Assembly: GCA_028622995.1 (NCBI GenBank)
Contig: JAJQJQ010000028.1
Location: 372,001 to 436,000 of the forward strand
Direction: 5' to 3'
DNA length: 64,000 nt
DNA from: Panagrolaimus kolymaensis
Taxonomy: Eukaryota; Nematoda; Chromadorea; Rhabditida; Panagrolaimidae
Shown: positions 44,492 through 56,887 of the stretch, in pieces
Numbering within the stretch: position 1 is the first letter of the stretch
Layout: each line of letters begins with the position of its first letter
Position numbers and translations under genes: made by a program
Notes under the pieces: model-generated
Told to the model about the DNA's origin: nothing
The model's input: only the letters and a program-made list of their open reading frames with translations
Databases searched by the model: none

Positions 44492-45390
44492 TGTTTGAAA
44501 AGTACTTTTTAAAGTGAAAAACGAAAGAAGAAAAGTTCTGTAAAATGTGGCTTTTCCAGCATCAGGCTTGTACTGTGTAACAGATTTCGTTTCGAAACCC
44601 TAAGACTTTTGAAATAGCTATTTTCTTTTATTTTTTTTTACAGTAATGATAAATGACATTTTTTTCACTTTTTAATATTAAAGTAAGCTGAGAGAGTCAA
44701 AACAAAAGAACGATTTTGAATTGACTGTGGGGTCTCTATATTAGGCCTTAATAACCTAAAATAAAGGGCTGAATATGTGGTAGTTGATTTATTTTTTGCA
44801 GATTTGTTGCATTGCAATTTGTAAGTTGAAATGTTTTAAATCAGTTCGAATAATATTCACAAGACATTCCTTTCTATCACGTAGATTTTTTGTGCTTTAA
44901 TAAAAGAACAGTGTATTACGTTTTTAATCAATTATCTTTTAGCCATGATGGGCGAGATAACCATGTCGATTTATGGTATGTATTTCTTTTTATAAAGTTT
45001 CTTTATCACGCTTTTTTAGAACGGTTTTAAAATCACCGAAAAGTCAGCATGTTTATCAAGGATCTGTCAAGTATATTTATTAAAGGTTTAGCTTTTATTT
45101 GTAAAATTAAACATATTTCATCTTTCTTTACTAAAAGAAATCGCTTCATTGATGTTTTTATTTCTTACTTTATTATTTAAACATTTGTAACTTACACTTC
45201 AACGTATGTGGTTTGTTTTCTAGAGAAAAAGTAAATTTCAATTTTCGGTCAAAATTTACCAAGAAATAAGACAAATTAAAAACATAAGAGTATTATTATT
45301 AGTTTTATAAAACAGAATAAAAGTACGTAATATCAAAACAGAGTGGAAAAAAAAGAAGTAAAGTATGCAAAATGTGAAATGTTTATCATT
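44492..45390. other. intergenic, AT-rich
   Basis: No RNA gene, repeat or coding frame could be supported. Confidence 0.4.
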
Positions 45391-46645
45391 TTAGATACTT
45401 GGATAAAAAATTTCTTCTTGAATAATTTTCAGTAAATTTTCATAATCCTCTTTAATTTTATCATTAATAATTTGGGGCTTTTCTTTTCGTGTGTAACCAT
45501 CGTTGGTAAAATATTCGAATTTAAAACATTTAGTTTTTTTTAAACTAGAATTTGAAATTTTTTTGGGTTCAGCTTTAAAACAAGATTGCAAAAAGAGATA
45601 AAAACAACGAGTTTGAAGATATTTAGAATTAAATTGTTCAGCAATTTTCATAATTTTATTAAAGTTTTTTGTTGTAATTTCACAATGAAAACTTAAATAT
45701 TCCTAAAAATTTTATTAAATGAATTTAAACCTTAAATATTTAAAACAATTACTTTTAAATCATCCATAAAATAGTAATCTGCAAATTCGATTAAAGAAAA
45801 AAAGTTATTTTGGATGAATTTTTTTGAGATTGCTTTTCCTCGGAAAAAATTTATGACAGCTTTAACAACTTGAAAAGAAAAATTTGTAATATAAAGTTTA
45901 TTTTCGATCGATTCTTTCATTCCTGAACTAATCATTGCAGCAAAAACAGGTGAAATGCGTTGGAAATCTGATTGATTAATCTGAAGAAAAAAATTTAAAA
46001 AAGGCTCGACTTCTAGTCGAAATAATTTTACATTTTTATTATGTATATTCCAATATAAACTAAGATAAACACTTGAGTGATTATCCCTAAAAACTCAAAC
46101 TCACCTTAATTATTTTCTTTCGAATAATAATTGAAAAGTTTATATTTTTGTTATTAATTTGAGGCATTATAAAGCTTTGAGGGTCACCAAAATAAACAAC
46201 GCCACAACATTCAATTTCTATTTTCTCATTTTGAGATGTGTCATTTTCAAAAAATTCTTCTGTGGAAACTTCAATTACTCTAGCATATCCTGATTCAAGA
46301 CATGTAGATTCTGATTTAGAATAAATTGAAATATCATGAGTACCAAAATAATGGATAAATTTAAAATGGTATGCAAATCGTATATGGCGAAATGTAGTAT
46401 ATGCAAAATATGGTTGAAATCTTAGAAACTTACAATCTTTAAATGTAGTATCCAAAGTGCTCATCAAAAATGTGATACTTAATAAAGGTTCTGTAGAAAA
46501 AATAAATTGAGTTGATTTAAGGAATTTTTTATCATCACGTTTTAAACTTTCTTTATTGATTATCCATTTACACGCAAATGGAATTTCATGCAAATACTAA
46601 AATTAAAGATATCACTAACTCAAAAAGGATAAAACCAACTTTCAT
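45391..46645 (-). CDS. BTB/POZ-domain protein with MATH-like N-terminus
   Basis: A tiny first exon (ATG 46643-46645, MK) is likely spliced to YLHEIPFACKWIINKESL. The 46.1-46.6 kb exon has the alternating beta pattern of a divergent MATH-like domain. Next comes a BTB core: NQSDFQRISPVFAAMISSGMKESIENKLYITNFSFQVVKAVINFFRGKAI, and then DYYFMDDLKVIVLN. The C-terminal exon (MKIAEQFNSKYLQTRCFYLF) follows the BTB alpha-helical pattern; stop is at 45391. BTB proteins often serve as Cul3 ligase adaptors; that role is inferred. The family is commonly expanded in nematodes. Confidence 0.65.
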
Positions 46646-47115
46646 CTTGGCGTCAATGTCACAATACAAATAAAAAAACAAAACCAAATACAAAAAATGG
46701 CGAAAATAAATTTTTTCGATCAATTTTCTCTCAATAAAAAGAAAGAAAGATGGAACTTAAAATTATGGCATAACCACATTTCTTTTGAGGCCTTTCAAAT
46801 TAAAAAAAATGTGAATGGTAAACAAAACTCTTATAAGTGTTAAGTGAACCTTGGGTATGAGATTATTTCTCCGATTGGTGGTTAATTTTGGTGCAACATA
46901 CTCTATCCACTAATATGGACTTTCCACAAACTGTGGGGAGTTAAATATGTTATGTGAAGCTTCGCTTTTTTTTAACGTTGAGACAAAGAGATTTTGGTTT
47001 TACTTTAACAAATTTTTACAATATTTTCCGTTTTGTAAAAAGCCCATCCAAAAAATAATTAATGAACAAATTTTTTATTTAACAAAATTAAAAACTTTAA
47101 AAATAAAACAAAGTA
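46646..47115. other. divergent/convergent spacer
   Basis: Nothing supportable. A short plus-strand frame here overlaps the 3' end of the chitinase-like pseudogene and is a shadow. Confidence 0.4.
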
Positions 47116-50100
47116 TCAAACATTTATTTTTTCAAGAATTTGAAGTAAGTCCTCAAAAATTGGGTTTCCACAAACTCCTTCCATGTCGTCGTCGTTGATG
47201 GAATCCAAAGAAATTCCTCCGAATCCAAATTTTCTGGCAAGCTTAATTATATATTCCATTATTTCTTTTGTTTCATATCGAATATATAAATCATTCGATG
47301 GAAGTCCAATTGATTGCATTGAATTTGGTAATCCAAACATAGAAAATGGATTCATGGAAGCAATATCTTTTGAAACTCCTCCTTTTCCTTTTTTTCCACC
47401 AACATTCTTTTTTCCTTGAATTGTAAAAACTATGGGTAAATTTAAAAATTCATTCTCTGAGTCAGGCCTATTTTGTTTGATTGTTTCATTCAAACATAAA
47501 TATTTTCGATTTAAAATCAAATCATCTTCTGGATTTTCTGAATAAAGAGTTGGATGATATTCCATATATGCCACGGATTTTTGTTGCCAAATTGCGGGTG
47601 AAAGTTTTATTGAAACTTTTTTAAGGTTTAATCTCTCATTTTTTTGCGACTCAATCTAAAAAAAGATTGTGAAAGGTAATTTTTGAGATTCTTAATAGAC
47701 TACCCTAAACTTACCAAATGATAAAAAAGATATAATGCCGCATCACTCAATGGATTAGTTTTGTGCGTCACCCATACCAAGTTATTATTAATCAATGAAA
47801 GTAATGATGGAGAAATTCCAGGCAAATTAATTTGTAAACCAATTTGAATATTTTTTGTTGTTGTTGCGTCGTTTGAAAGAAGAAGGCTTGAAATGAGGGC
47901 GGCAATTTTTTCACGATCGAACTTAAATTCTTCAGCCACAAGCAATTCAATTCCATCGAAATTATGTAATTCAGCGAAACTCAAAATGTTTATTGCAATT
48001 TCTTCCAAAGTTTCTAAAAAAAATCATTCACTCGTTTATTTATTTTTTTTGGTTAATAGAAAATTTGCATTTTCATGGAAAAAATATTGTTTTTCTCACC
48101 ATTATTAATTTCGCTTTCTAAATGAAAATTATTAGGTTCGATTTGAAATATGTCAAAATTAAAAACTTTGGAATTTAATTCAATCGAAAGAATCAAAGCG
48201 GTTTCAGTTAAATTTAAATTTTGAAAATGTTCCATAACTTTTTCAAATTTTTCTGTTTCTTCAATTATAATGGAATTATTTTCATCCATTTTAACTTTTT
48301 GAATAATAATTCTTTGACATTTTTGAAAAGAATTCTTGGAAATTTTAAGGAAATCATTTTCATATTCTTTTTTGTTTTTGATTGAATAATAACAAGATAA
48401 ATTTAATTCAGCTTCTCTGCTTTCTTCAGCCGCCGCATTATTTTCGGAAGGACAAATTTGAACTTGTTAAATTATTGTTATATTATCCGCCATATAATTA
48501 AAAGTGTGTGGATCTTTGTGAATAGTTTGAAAATCACTAATAAATATTCCAGCAAAATTATTTAACGAACTCCAAATTGTCTGCAAAAAAAAATTTTTTG
48601 TATTAAATTAATTTATTTTGTTTTTGTTTTTTTCCCATAAAAAATTGTGATTAATTTAAAAATATCAAGAAAAACTATGATGAAAATACAGCCCTTTTTT
48701 GTTGTTAATTAAATTAAATAATAATAAAAATTTAGGGAATTAATTTTTAAATGAGTTTTTTTTTTAATTTAGGTTTTTAGGAATTTTTGTTTGTTTGTTG
48801 TTACCTTTATTCTCAGCTCATCTCCATAACCCATAAGGCCACCACCATTTCCATTAATAGAAATTAATAATCTTTCTTTGGGAAATTCATTATTTATCCA
48901 AATATATGCCAAAGATTCCTAAAATTTCATTAATAAAATTATTTTAAAAAAAAGTTTCAAAAGTAAAAAATAAAATTATTTACCAAAGAAAGTTCATATG
49001 GAATGCTTCCTTTTCTCATTCGTGTTGGCAATAAATTTGGTGTATGCAAATCAGAAATGAAAGTTTGTGATTCCAAAGTAACATAATCGACGGTTTCATT
49101 GAAAACATTAAAGTCAAATAAACCTTCTAAAGTTTCAGAAATTTCAACTTTAACAACGATAGTTTTGTTTGGAAAAGTTTCACGAAGATCCAACAAATAT
49201 GAGTTTAAATTTTGTTTTTGATTTTCAATTGATACATAACCAAAATTGTTTGAAGGTACTTCCGAATATTTATCTGTTACATGAATATAAAAGCCATCAA
49301 AATTTTCAATGGTTTTCAATAATTCGATATCAGCTTTAGGGTTGTCAAAAAAGATTTCCCGGGAATTTCCCGATTTTTCCTGGGAAATTTCCCGCTACAA
49401 ACCCTTACAAAGTTTCACAAAGTCTAACAAAGTTCTACAAAAGTTGCTATAACTTTGTTAAACTTTGTAAGACTTTGTGAAGGTTTGTAGCGGGAAATTT
49501 CACCATTTTCCCATTTCCCGGGAAATTCGACAACCCTAATCAGCTTCTAGGGTTTCATTGGATTCGGGATTTTTAGTTATCGAAGCTAATATTTTTGTTT
49601 TTGTAAAAATGTTTGAATTTTTTAGCGCAGTAAAAGTTTTTTCAAGCAGTCCGAGATTGGGCTAAAATTTATTAATTTATTATTTTATGGTTGAAATTTG
49701 CATACAAATCGCTAAAGAAAATTTGTTTTTGGGGCCCAAATGAAAAAAAATAATTTCCCTATGGAATTAAATACTTTTTTAAAAGTTTTGGACAAAACTT
49801 TTTAATGGAAATTATGAAACTACCAAAAATGTAAAAAAAAACTATATGTATATTAATATTTTTATGCAAATATCGAGCGCGGCTAAATTAAAAACAATAT
49901 GTACATAAAACTTACATATCCCCGCTTGTAGGAATTCAAAATGAGATGTGAGCATCCTTCTGTATTTAATTCCAAAATACCATTTGTCGAAAGTTTTGTA
50001 GTTGTTGAATCAAAATATTTTGAAGTTATTAAATCAATTTTACAAAATTGCAAACAACTTTCTGTTGTCGTTGTCGAGAAAATCAAAGGCAAAAATAATA

Positions 50101-50128
50101 TAAGAAGAAAAAATAAATGCAGCCCCAT
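47116..50128 (-). pseudogene. chitinase-like (GH18-type) paralogue disrupted by a MITE and a stop codon
   Basis: Exon 1 (50128-49916) encodes a signal peptide (MGLHLFFLLILFLPLIFS) and GCSHLILNSYK. The next exon is coding from 49661 to 49539 (LLEKTFTALK..ESNETLEAD) but is interrupted by the MITE at 49337-49538, which brings an immediate TAG. It resumes in frame after it (DIELLKTIENFDGFYIHV). A TAA at 48467-48469 (MADNITII*QVQIC) is a second lesion. Later exons run to 47116 and end with GFGGISLDSINDDDMEGVCG, the typical end of GH18 barrels. The intact inverted paralogue is at 59655-61954. Confidence 0.85.
49337..49538. mobile_element. hAT-type MITE family 'TAGGGTTGTC', copy 2, inside an exon
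   Basis: It begins TAGGGTTGTCAAAA and ends CGACAACCCTA. The perfect 8-bp duplication ATCAGCTT lies at 49329-49336 and 49539-49546. The interior has the same GGGAAATTTCCC and CTTTGTAA blocks as copy 1, inverted and about 70 bp shorter. It splits the second exon of the chitinase-like gene. Confidence 0.9.
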
Positions 50129-51027
50129 TTTTCTCAGACAAAAAAAGAGAGAAAGAAATGAATGAATTGCTTTTTCTTCGATAAAAAAAAATAAACTTTT
50201 TAGAAAGATCAGATTTAGCGATGGTCGATCATAAATAAGATTAACCTTGAACCTTATTAGATAATTATGGCTGATTACGTGATTTTATCAGATTTTTTTT
50301 TCATTGCTTTTTCAGCCGAGCAACAATTATTCATTTCGATCTTTATCAACGACGCAATCAAGGCATTCTTTTGCCATTTTTTTATGAATAACAAAATTTT
50401 CAAATTAAATGGTAAGAACTTTTACAAGATAGAAAATTGAAGTTTGTGTTGCAAAAAAAGTAATATTTAGTTAACAAAGGTAAAAAATGGACATCTAGAA
50501 ACAAAACAAGAAAATTTATAAAACTCAACAACAAAAATAATATAAAAGATACAAAGAAAGAGTTTAACAAAAAAGAAAAATCACAAATTCAAAAGTTGCA
50601 CAGATAAAACGCTACAACAAAATTTAAGAATTTTTTCTTTCTTTATAAATTAAAGAATTCCATAATAAAGGATGTTAAAATAAAATTAAAACTGCTTTTA
50701 TGGATATTTTTTTAGTAAAAAAATCAATTTCTTTCTTCTTTTTTTTCATGGCTTTTCTTAGCATATTTTATGTTTGGCGTCTAATTTGCTTTTCTTGAAG
50801 AAAAAAAAACGATGCCATTGATCACACCCAAATAATTTTTTTTGTCTCAATCGATTTAAGTTACATATGTATGTACAAACATTGCTTGCGCACATTCCAA
50901 TAATTTTCAATGGGCTGGCGAACAACAACAGCGAGACTCATTTAAAAATGCTGGCTGTTCACTTTTTTTTGGCATTTGCAATTACAATCAATGGTTTAAT
51001 AAAAGCTAATTGCATTAATTTCCAATA
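50129..51027. other. divergent intergenic region
   Basis: Upstream of the minus-strand chitinase-like pseudogene and of the plus-strand LDLa gene. AT-rich, with no identifiable feature. Confidence 0.4.
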
Positions 51028-54000
51028 ATGCTTAATTTGTTTTTATTAATTTTCTTACCATTTTTGGTCATTGGTGATCCTTATATCACATCTGATCCCG
51101 CTCCTCTTCAATGTGATTTTGATGATGCATTTGTATGTAATGATGGAAGATGCATTCTACCCGAACGTCAATGTGATAATGTTCCGGATTGTGATAATTG
51201 TGAAGTAGGTTCCACATTTATTTTTTGCTTCCATTTTTATCACTAAAAAAGTGAAGAGAATTCAATTCGAAAACCAAAACATTAGAAACATAATTTCTTT
51301 TAGTCATTTTTCTTTTAATTTTTTTGATAGGCTTTTCCGCAAAAACTCTTGTATTAAATTTGCTTTTTTTGTAGGATGAAATTAATTGCAATTACAAACA
51401 TAAATGTATTCCTGGTCAGTTTATGTGTAAAAGCGGAGAATGTTTACCACCTGAAATGAGATGTGATGGCAATAAAAATTGTTTGGATGGATCGGATGAA
51501 AATGGCTGCAATGAAAATGAAATAACAAGTACATCAAACACACCGATTAGCGCAGTTGAAACAAATCGTATACCTCTATCCGAGGCTTTATGTGATCCTT
51601 ACGATGAGCTTCAATGTGATAATGGAAAATGCCTCCCAATAGAACGGAAATGCGACAATATTATTGATTGTGATAACGGTGAAGTAAACCCCTTATTGAT
51701 TTCTTATTTCGATTTGCAAAATTTTGTTTTTATTATTGTAGGATGAATATGATTGCCTGTATTTGCATTATTGTCAGCCTGGCTTGTTTATGTGTCACAC
51801 TGGAGAATGTTTGTCACCAAATGTAAGATGTAACGAAAAACGTGAGTGTATGGATGGATCAGATGAATATGGTTGCAAAAATATGTCTGTTTCATTGGAA
51901 CTTCCAAGTGACCCTACAATAATAAGACGTCGATTTCTGGCATTAGCTTGTGATCTTGAATCTGAATATCAATGTGATAATACAAAATGCATTACAAAAG
52001 AACATCGATGTGACAACATTCCAGATTGCGACAATGGCGAAGTAAATAATTTTATTTATATTCCTAAAATTCTTTTTTCTTTGTAGGATGAATTTAATTG
52101 CGATTACATACATGAATGTGAGCCTGGGTTATTTATATGTAAAAGTGGAGAATGTTTACCTCCTGAAAATAGATGTGATGGAAAACCAAATTGTTTGGAT
52201 GGTTCAGATGAAAACGGTTGTGAACCAGCTGTTGGTCTTTTCAGAAATCGATTTAAGCAGCCACCTTTATGTGACCCTCAAGAGGAATTTCAATGTCTCA
52301 ATGGAACATGCATTCCTATTGAACATCATTGTGACAATGTTGTGGATTGTGCTAATGGTGAAGTATGTATACCTTTGGGTTGCCTATTTTTAAATTTGTT
52401 TATATATGTTTTTAGGATGAAGAAAGTTGCCATTATTTACATTTATGTAAGCCTGGCCTGTTTATGTGCCGGAGTGGTGAATGTTTACCATCGAATGAAA
52501 GATGTAATGGTAAACGAAATTGTTTGGATGGTTCGGATGAATTTGGTTGTCCCATAGACTCTCGATTTTCTAATTCATTTAAAAATTTATTGCCCTTTCC
52601 ATGTCATTCAGGAGATTATAAATGCGGTGAAGAAGAAAAATGTATCCCTAAAGAAAGTGTTTGTGATAATATTCCAGATTGTGCTAATGGCGAAGTAAAT
52701 TTTTTATTATTTTCAAATCTATTTCTTTATTATTTGCATTTTTTGCTTTAGGATGAAAAGAGTTGCGATTATTTCAATAATAAACCCTCTTCGTGTAAAA
52801 TACATGATGAATTTAAATGCAGGAATGGAACGTGTTTGCCTATTGCACGTCGATGCGATAATATTCCTGATTGTAGGAGAGGAGAAGTAATTTTATTTTA
52901 TCTTAGATTAGATTTTTGGTTTTAGTTTGATTTCTTTTATTGTAGGATGAACGTGGCTGCCAATATTTACATAGATGTAAGCCAGGCTTATTTATGTGTC
53001 ATAGCGGAGAATGTTTGACACCAAATCTAAGATGCAATGGTAATTCAGATTGTTTTGATGGCTCAGATGAATATGGCTGCCCAAAAAAAGAGTTTAGTGA
53101 AATTAATGATTTATTTCCAAATTATAAAATTCCGTTTTTGTGTGATCTTGATCAATTTGTATGTAATAATGGAACATGTCTCGATATTGGTCATCGATGC
53201 GATAAAATTCTTCATTGCAGCGAAGGCGAAGTATGCTTGCTTTTTTTTATCCTTTTTAAACATTAAAAAAATATGGCTAAGTTTTTTTTGTAGGATGAAA
53301 AAGATTGTCGCAGTCATGATTTAAAAAATATTAGTAAAGATAAATGTGAACCTTTGTTTAAATTATGCAACAACGACGACGATGACAATGGAAAATGTCA
53401 ACGTTGCGCAATCCTTTGCAATGGAACTTTATGTGAAAATTGTTCAGAGGGTTATGATGAAATAAAATGTTCAGAAAACTTGTATTTTGTTCTTAATAAG
53501 GATGCACGTACATCATCAGAATCTCGAGATAATTTAATCAGCCAAAATTATGATTTCAAATCTCCAAGAGCTTGGCCTTATCAGCCTAATCCTATTTCCA
53601 ATAAAGTTATTACTTCACCACCCTCAGAAGAAATGCCTCAAACAATTCAAATTTTGGAAAAATGTAGTAATCCTTATAATAGCATTAATATTCTCTTACT
53701 AACATGTTTTAATATTTTCTTATTTGCCTGTTTAATCGCCGAAATTTTTGTGATCATTTTGATGTTGCGTTATTTTTGGAATCAACATCCTCAAATTCGG
53801 TAGATTTAATACTTTCAAATTTCATCTTACTTTAATTTTTTGATTTCAGCTACCGCCTAAATTATTTGAAGACTTGGATTGCTGATAGATTAAAACTTTA
53901 CTCACCGTTCGAAACTAATTCTGAATTAGGCATTTTTTTCATTACCAAAAAGGAGAAAATCACCGAAAAGCAAAATGTTTTAGATATGAATTTTAATTTT

Positions 54001-54066
54001 ATCGGCTATGAGATTAAAATTAACATAAAAAAGAAATCCTCTCCCACAAATAGCAATCTTTCATAA
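51028..54066 (+). CDS. large LDL-receptor class A repeat membrane protein
   Basis: Nine exons join in frame (51028-51204, 51375-51683, 51742-52041, 52087-52362, 52416-52694, 52752-52886, 52946-53230, 53294-53799, 53850-54066), giving 827 residues. A signal peptide (MLNLFLLIFLPFLVIG) precedes twelve recognisable LDLa modules plus one degenerate Cys cluster. A single transmembrane helix (about INILLLTCFNIFLFACLIAE) and a cytoplasmic tail of about 100 residues follow. Every intron between modules falls at phase 0 exactly before the DE of a calcium-binding loop (DNGE|DEYDC and so on), so exons are interchangeable cassettes. The family binds lipoproteins or other ligands; no EGF or beta-propeller units are present, so it is not a canonical LDL receptor. 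Confidence 0.9.
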
Positions 54067-54395
54067 AATTTTAATATGGTATTATTATTGGCAGCCACAA
54101 TCTCAATTTTAAAATTTTTTTTATGTAAAAGTTATTTTGTTTAATTTTTCTTTTAATTTCTTCTACCATTTTTTTGATTAGAAATTCTTAATAAAAAATT
54201 TTTTAAAAAATACATAAGTTTGTAGAATATATTTTTGATTTAAAAAAAGTAGTTTATTACAAACAAAAAAATAAAGAAAAATTACAAAAAAAAATTCACA
54301 TCAATCTTTCAAATAAAAAAATTATGGTGATTTTTTGAGGAAGAAAAAAATTTGATACTTTGAATTAATAATAAAAATATTTCAATGATAGTCGG
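54067..54395. other. intergenic, AT-rich
   Basis: 3' flanks of convergent genes; poly-A/T tracts only. Confidence 0.4.
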
Positions 54396-54518
54396 CTAAC
54401 CAGAATCGGACGACATAGGAGCAGGAAATGATGGAGGAGGATGATTTGGCGGTGGAAGATCAGGTGGAGGAGGTGTAGGTTCTAAAGGAGGTTCGGGAGA
54501 AGGAGAAGAATCATTCAT
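54396..54518 (-). CDS. tiny proline-rich ORF 1
   Basis: ATG 54516-54518 opens a 40-residue frame, MNDSSPSPEPPLEP, then PPPPDLPPPNHPPPSFPAP, stop at 54396-54398. Its upstream sequence (54740-55010) shares blocks with the region upstream of ORF 2: AACTCCGCCCA, AATGTCAAAAATG, and GC(T/C)GATTA(T/C)TCAATTT. The conserved leader around two Pro-rich ORFs argues for a real small duplicated gene. Function unknown. Confidence 0.4.
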   Translation of the reverse strand: MNDSSPSPEPPLEPTPPPPDLPPPNHPPPSFPAPMSSDSG

Positions 54519-55261
54519 TATTTTTTGTTTTCTTAAGAACTCAAAAAGGTATTACAATAACCCCTAAAAAGGATAATTTTATTTCCATAACACGACAAAG
54601 ATAAGTTTTTGGAAATCACGGAAAATTTCTCAAAAAAAAAGAAAGAAAATTAAAAAGTCGAAGAGTCAAATTTAGATTCCATATTGATATTTTCTTTTAA
54701 ATCTTCAAACATCTTTTTTTTGTTTAATATTCGTATAATAATTCACGATAACTCCGCCCAAAATAAGGAATAATAAAATTTATCTTTTTGCGAATGTCAA
54801 AAATGTGCAAAACAACGGTTTTGGCTTTCGATTTTTATATCCACTCATGTTATTGTTGTTGGCCTTTCATAAATTTTCTTAGGATATTTGCCGGTGTTTT
54901 TGAAGAAAAAAACCAATTTTTTGTTAATCCGCGAAAATAAAGTGAGTTAAAAAGTTGTAAAAAAATGCTGATTATTCAATTTCTTTTTCACTTTTGCTGA
55001 ATTTTCTAACAAATTTAATTAAATATTTTTCGATTAAAAAATTTTGCTATGAAAAAGATCAAATAACAAAAGAAACTATATGAATCAATGTTAAAATCCT
55101 TTTTTTTTGATTTTAAGTTTAGAAATCAATTATAAACTTAAAAAGAGTGGTTTATTATATTTTAAGAAATTACATAGCTTCAAGTTACAAAAAGAATACA
55201 AAGAAAGTTTACCATAAAACATAACAAAACATATACATAATTTATTTAAGTTTTAGGTAAT

Positions 55262-55501
55262 CACACGTGGGCAATGGGTACTTTTAGGTACTTTTTTGAG
55301 TACCCTAGACAGTGCACAGTGCACCTGTTTTTTGAAATTCTAAAAAAATATCAAAGGGAGGAGTACATTGTTTTTCAAAATAAAATTTAGACAGTGCACC
55401 AAAATTAAAAATTTTGAAAAAATTACCAAAGAGGAGACTACGTGCTTTTTTTAGACAGTGCAAAATTTGAAAAAAATGGAGTGCCCAAACGCCCATGTGT
55501 G
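55262..55501. mobile_element. hAT-type MITE, TIR CACACRTGGGC
   Basis: The ends CACACGTGGGC and GCCCATGTGTG match at 10 of 11 positions, and the perfect 8-bp duplication TAGGTAAT lies at 55254-55261 and 55502-55509. Inside are three spaced AGACAGTGCA motifs. It lies between the two proline-rich ORFs. No coding capacity. Confidence 0.8.
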
Positions 55502-55614
55502 TAGGTAATTAATAATTGGGGCATCGCTCTTTTTTAAAGAAGGAAAAAAACTCAAGTTGAATTTTTTGAGGCGAAGGATTTTGATTCTTGGAATCCAATC
55601 CATAACAAGTATCT

Positions 55615-55680
55615 TTATTGTACAGGAGGAGGAGGTGGTGGAAGAGCAGGGGGAGGAGGAAGAGCAGGTGGACCAGACAT
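55615..55680 (-). CDS. tiny proline-rich ORF 2
   Basis: ATG 55678-55680 opens MSGPPALPPPPALPPPPPPVQ with stop TAA at 55615-55617 (21 residues). It resembles ORF 1 in composition and in upstream sequence (55975-56280). On its own it would be too short to call; the paired upstream conservation is the support. Confidence 0.3.
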   Translation of the reverse strand: MSGPPALPPPPALPPPPPPVQ

Positions 55681-56887
55681 GATTAAATAGCTCTAAGGAT
55701 TTTTCTTGATTGAAAAAAATATGACACACTAAATATTATGTTTATTTTTAAAAAAATGTTGCTGTTTGAATAATTCAAAAAAAATATGCTGCGGTGATCG
55801 CGAAAAGTTTTACCAACAAAAAAACGAAAAAAAAGGAAAGCTACAAAGTAAAAGAAAGATTAGGTAATCATTAAAATGGTTTTAGGAAAGTCTCAAATTA
55901 AAAAAACCATTTAAGTGCTTTTTGGAATATTTTCAATCAATTTTTTTGTTTGTTATATAGTCTCAAAATTATTCAAATTAACTCCGCCCAACAAAACCAA
56001 AAAAAACTATGGAAGGATGAAACTTATTTCGATTGTAATGTCAAAAATGAGTAAAGCAACTTTTTTGTTTACTATTTTCTTTCATCCAGTCATACATCTC
56101 ATTTTAAGAAATTTTCTCACGATTTTCGCCGTCTTTGTTTGGGCAAAAAATATTTAGGCAAAAAATTAAGAAAGAAAAAAACATATGTATCTTACTTGAA
56201 TTTTTATTTGCGCGAAAAATAAAAGTGAATCATAAAGTCATAAGTAAACAACAAAAATATGCCGATTACTCAATTTTTCTTTAAACACAAAAAAATAGCT
56301 TTACTCATTTCTAACCTTTTTTCATTTAACATATTTTCTTTGGTTTGAAAAAAAAAAAATTTCCAAAATGTCGAAAACAGTTTTTTGAAGAAACAAAAAT
56401 ACCTATGTTTTCAGCTTGCTGTCTTTTCCATAAGTTTAAAATTTGTTAGATTTACCTATAAATTTATTCAAATCCTTTAAAGGCAAACAAAGGATGAAAA
56501 AGCAAAAAACAATTAAATATAATTATTTTTATTGTTGACGCTTTTTCCGTTTTAACAATAAAAAAAGGCATGACAAAAGTAAAGTAAAAAAAACACTACA
56601 AAAAAAAATACAATGAATGAATGATATATGTTTATTAGAAGAAAAGTTTAATAAACAAAAAGAATAAATAATTATGTATTATCGACCGCCTTTTTTCTTC
56701 AAAGTTATTATAAAAAAGTTACCTCTTTTTAAATGACATTAAAAAATTAATTTTACACCTTCATTAATTGTTTTTATAAAATCACGTTTATAAACACAAG
56801 AAAATAATTTTTTGCGGAAAATTTCTATTATTATTTTTTTTTCATTGTTTTTGGTTTTTGAAGTAAAAAAAAATACGGATAAAAATT
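55681..56887. other. intergenic; contains duplicated upstream block
   Basis: 55975-56280 is the counterpart of 54745-55000. The rest is AT-rich with no recognised feature, and includes the promoter of the Str-like receptor. Confidence 0.45.
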
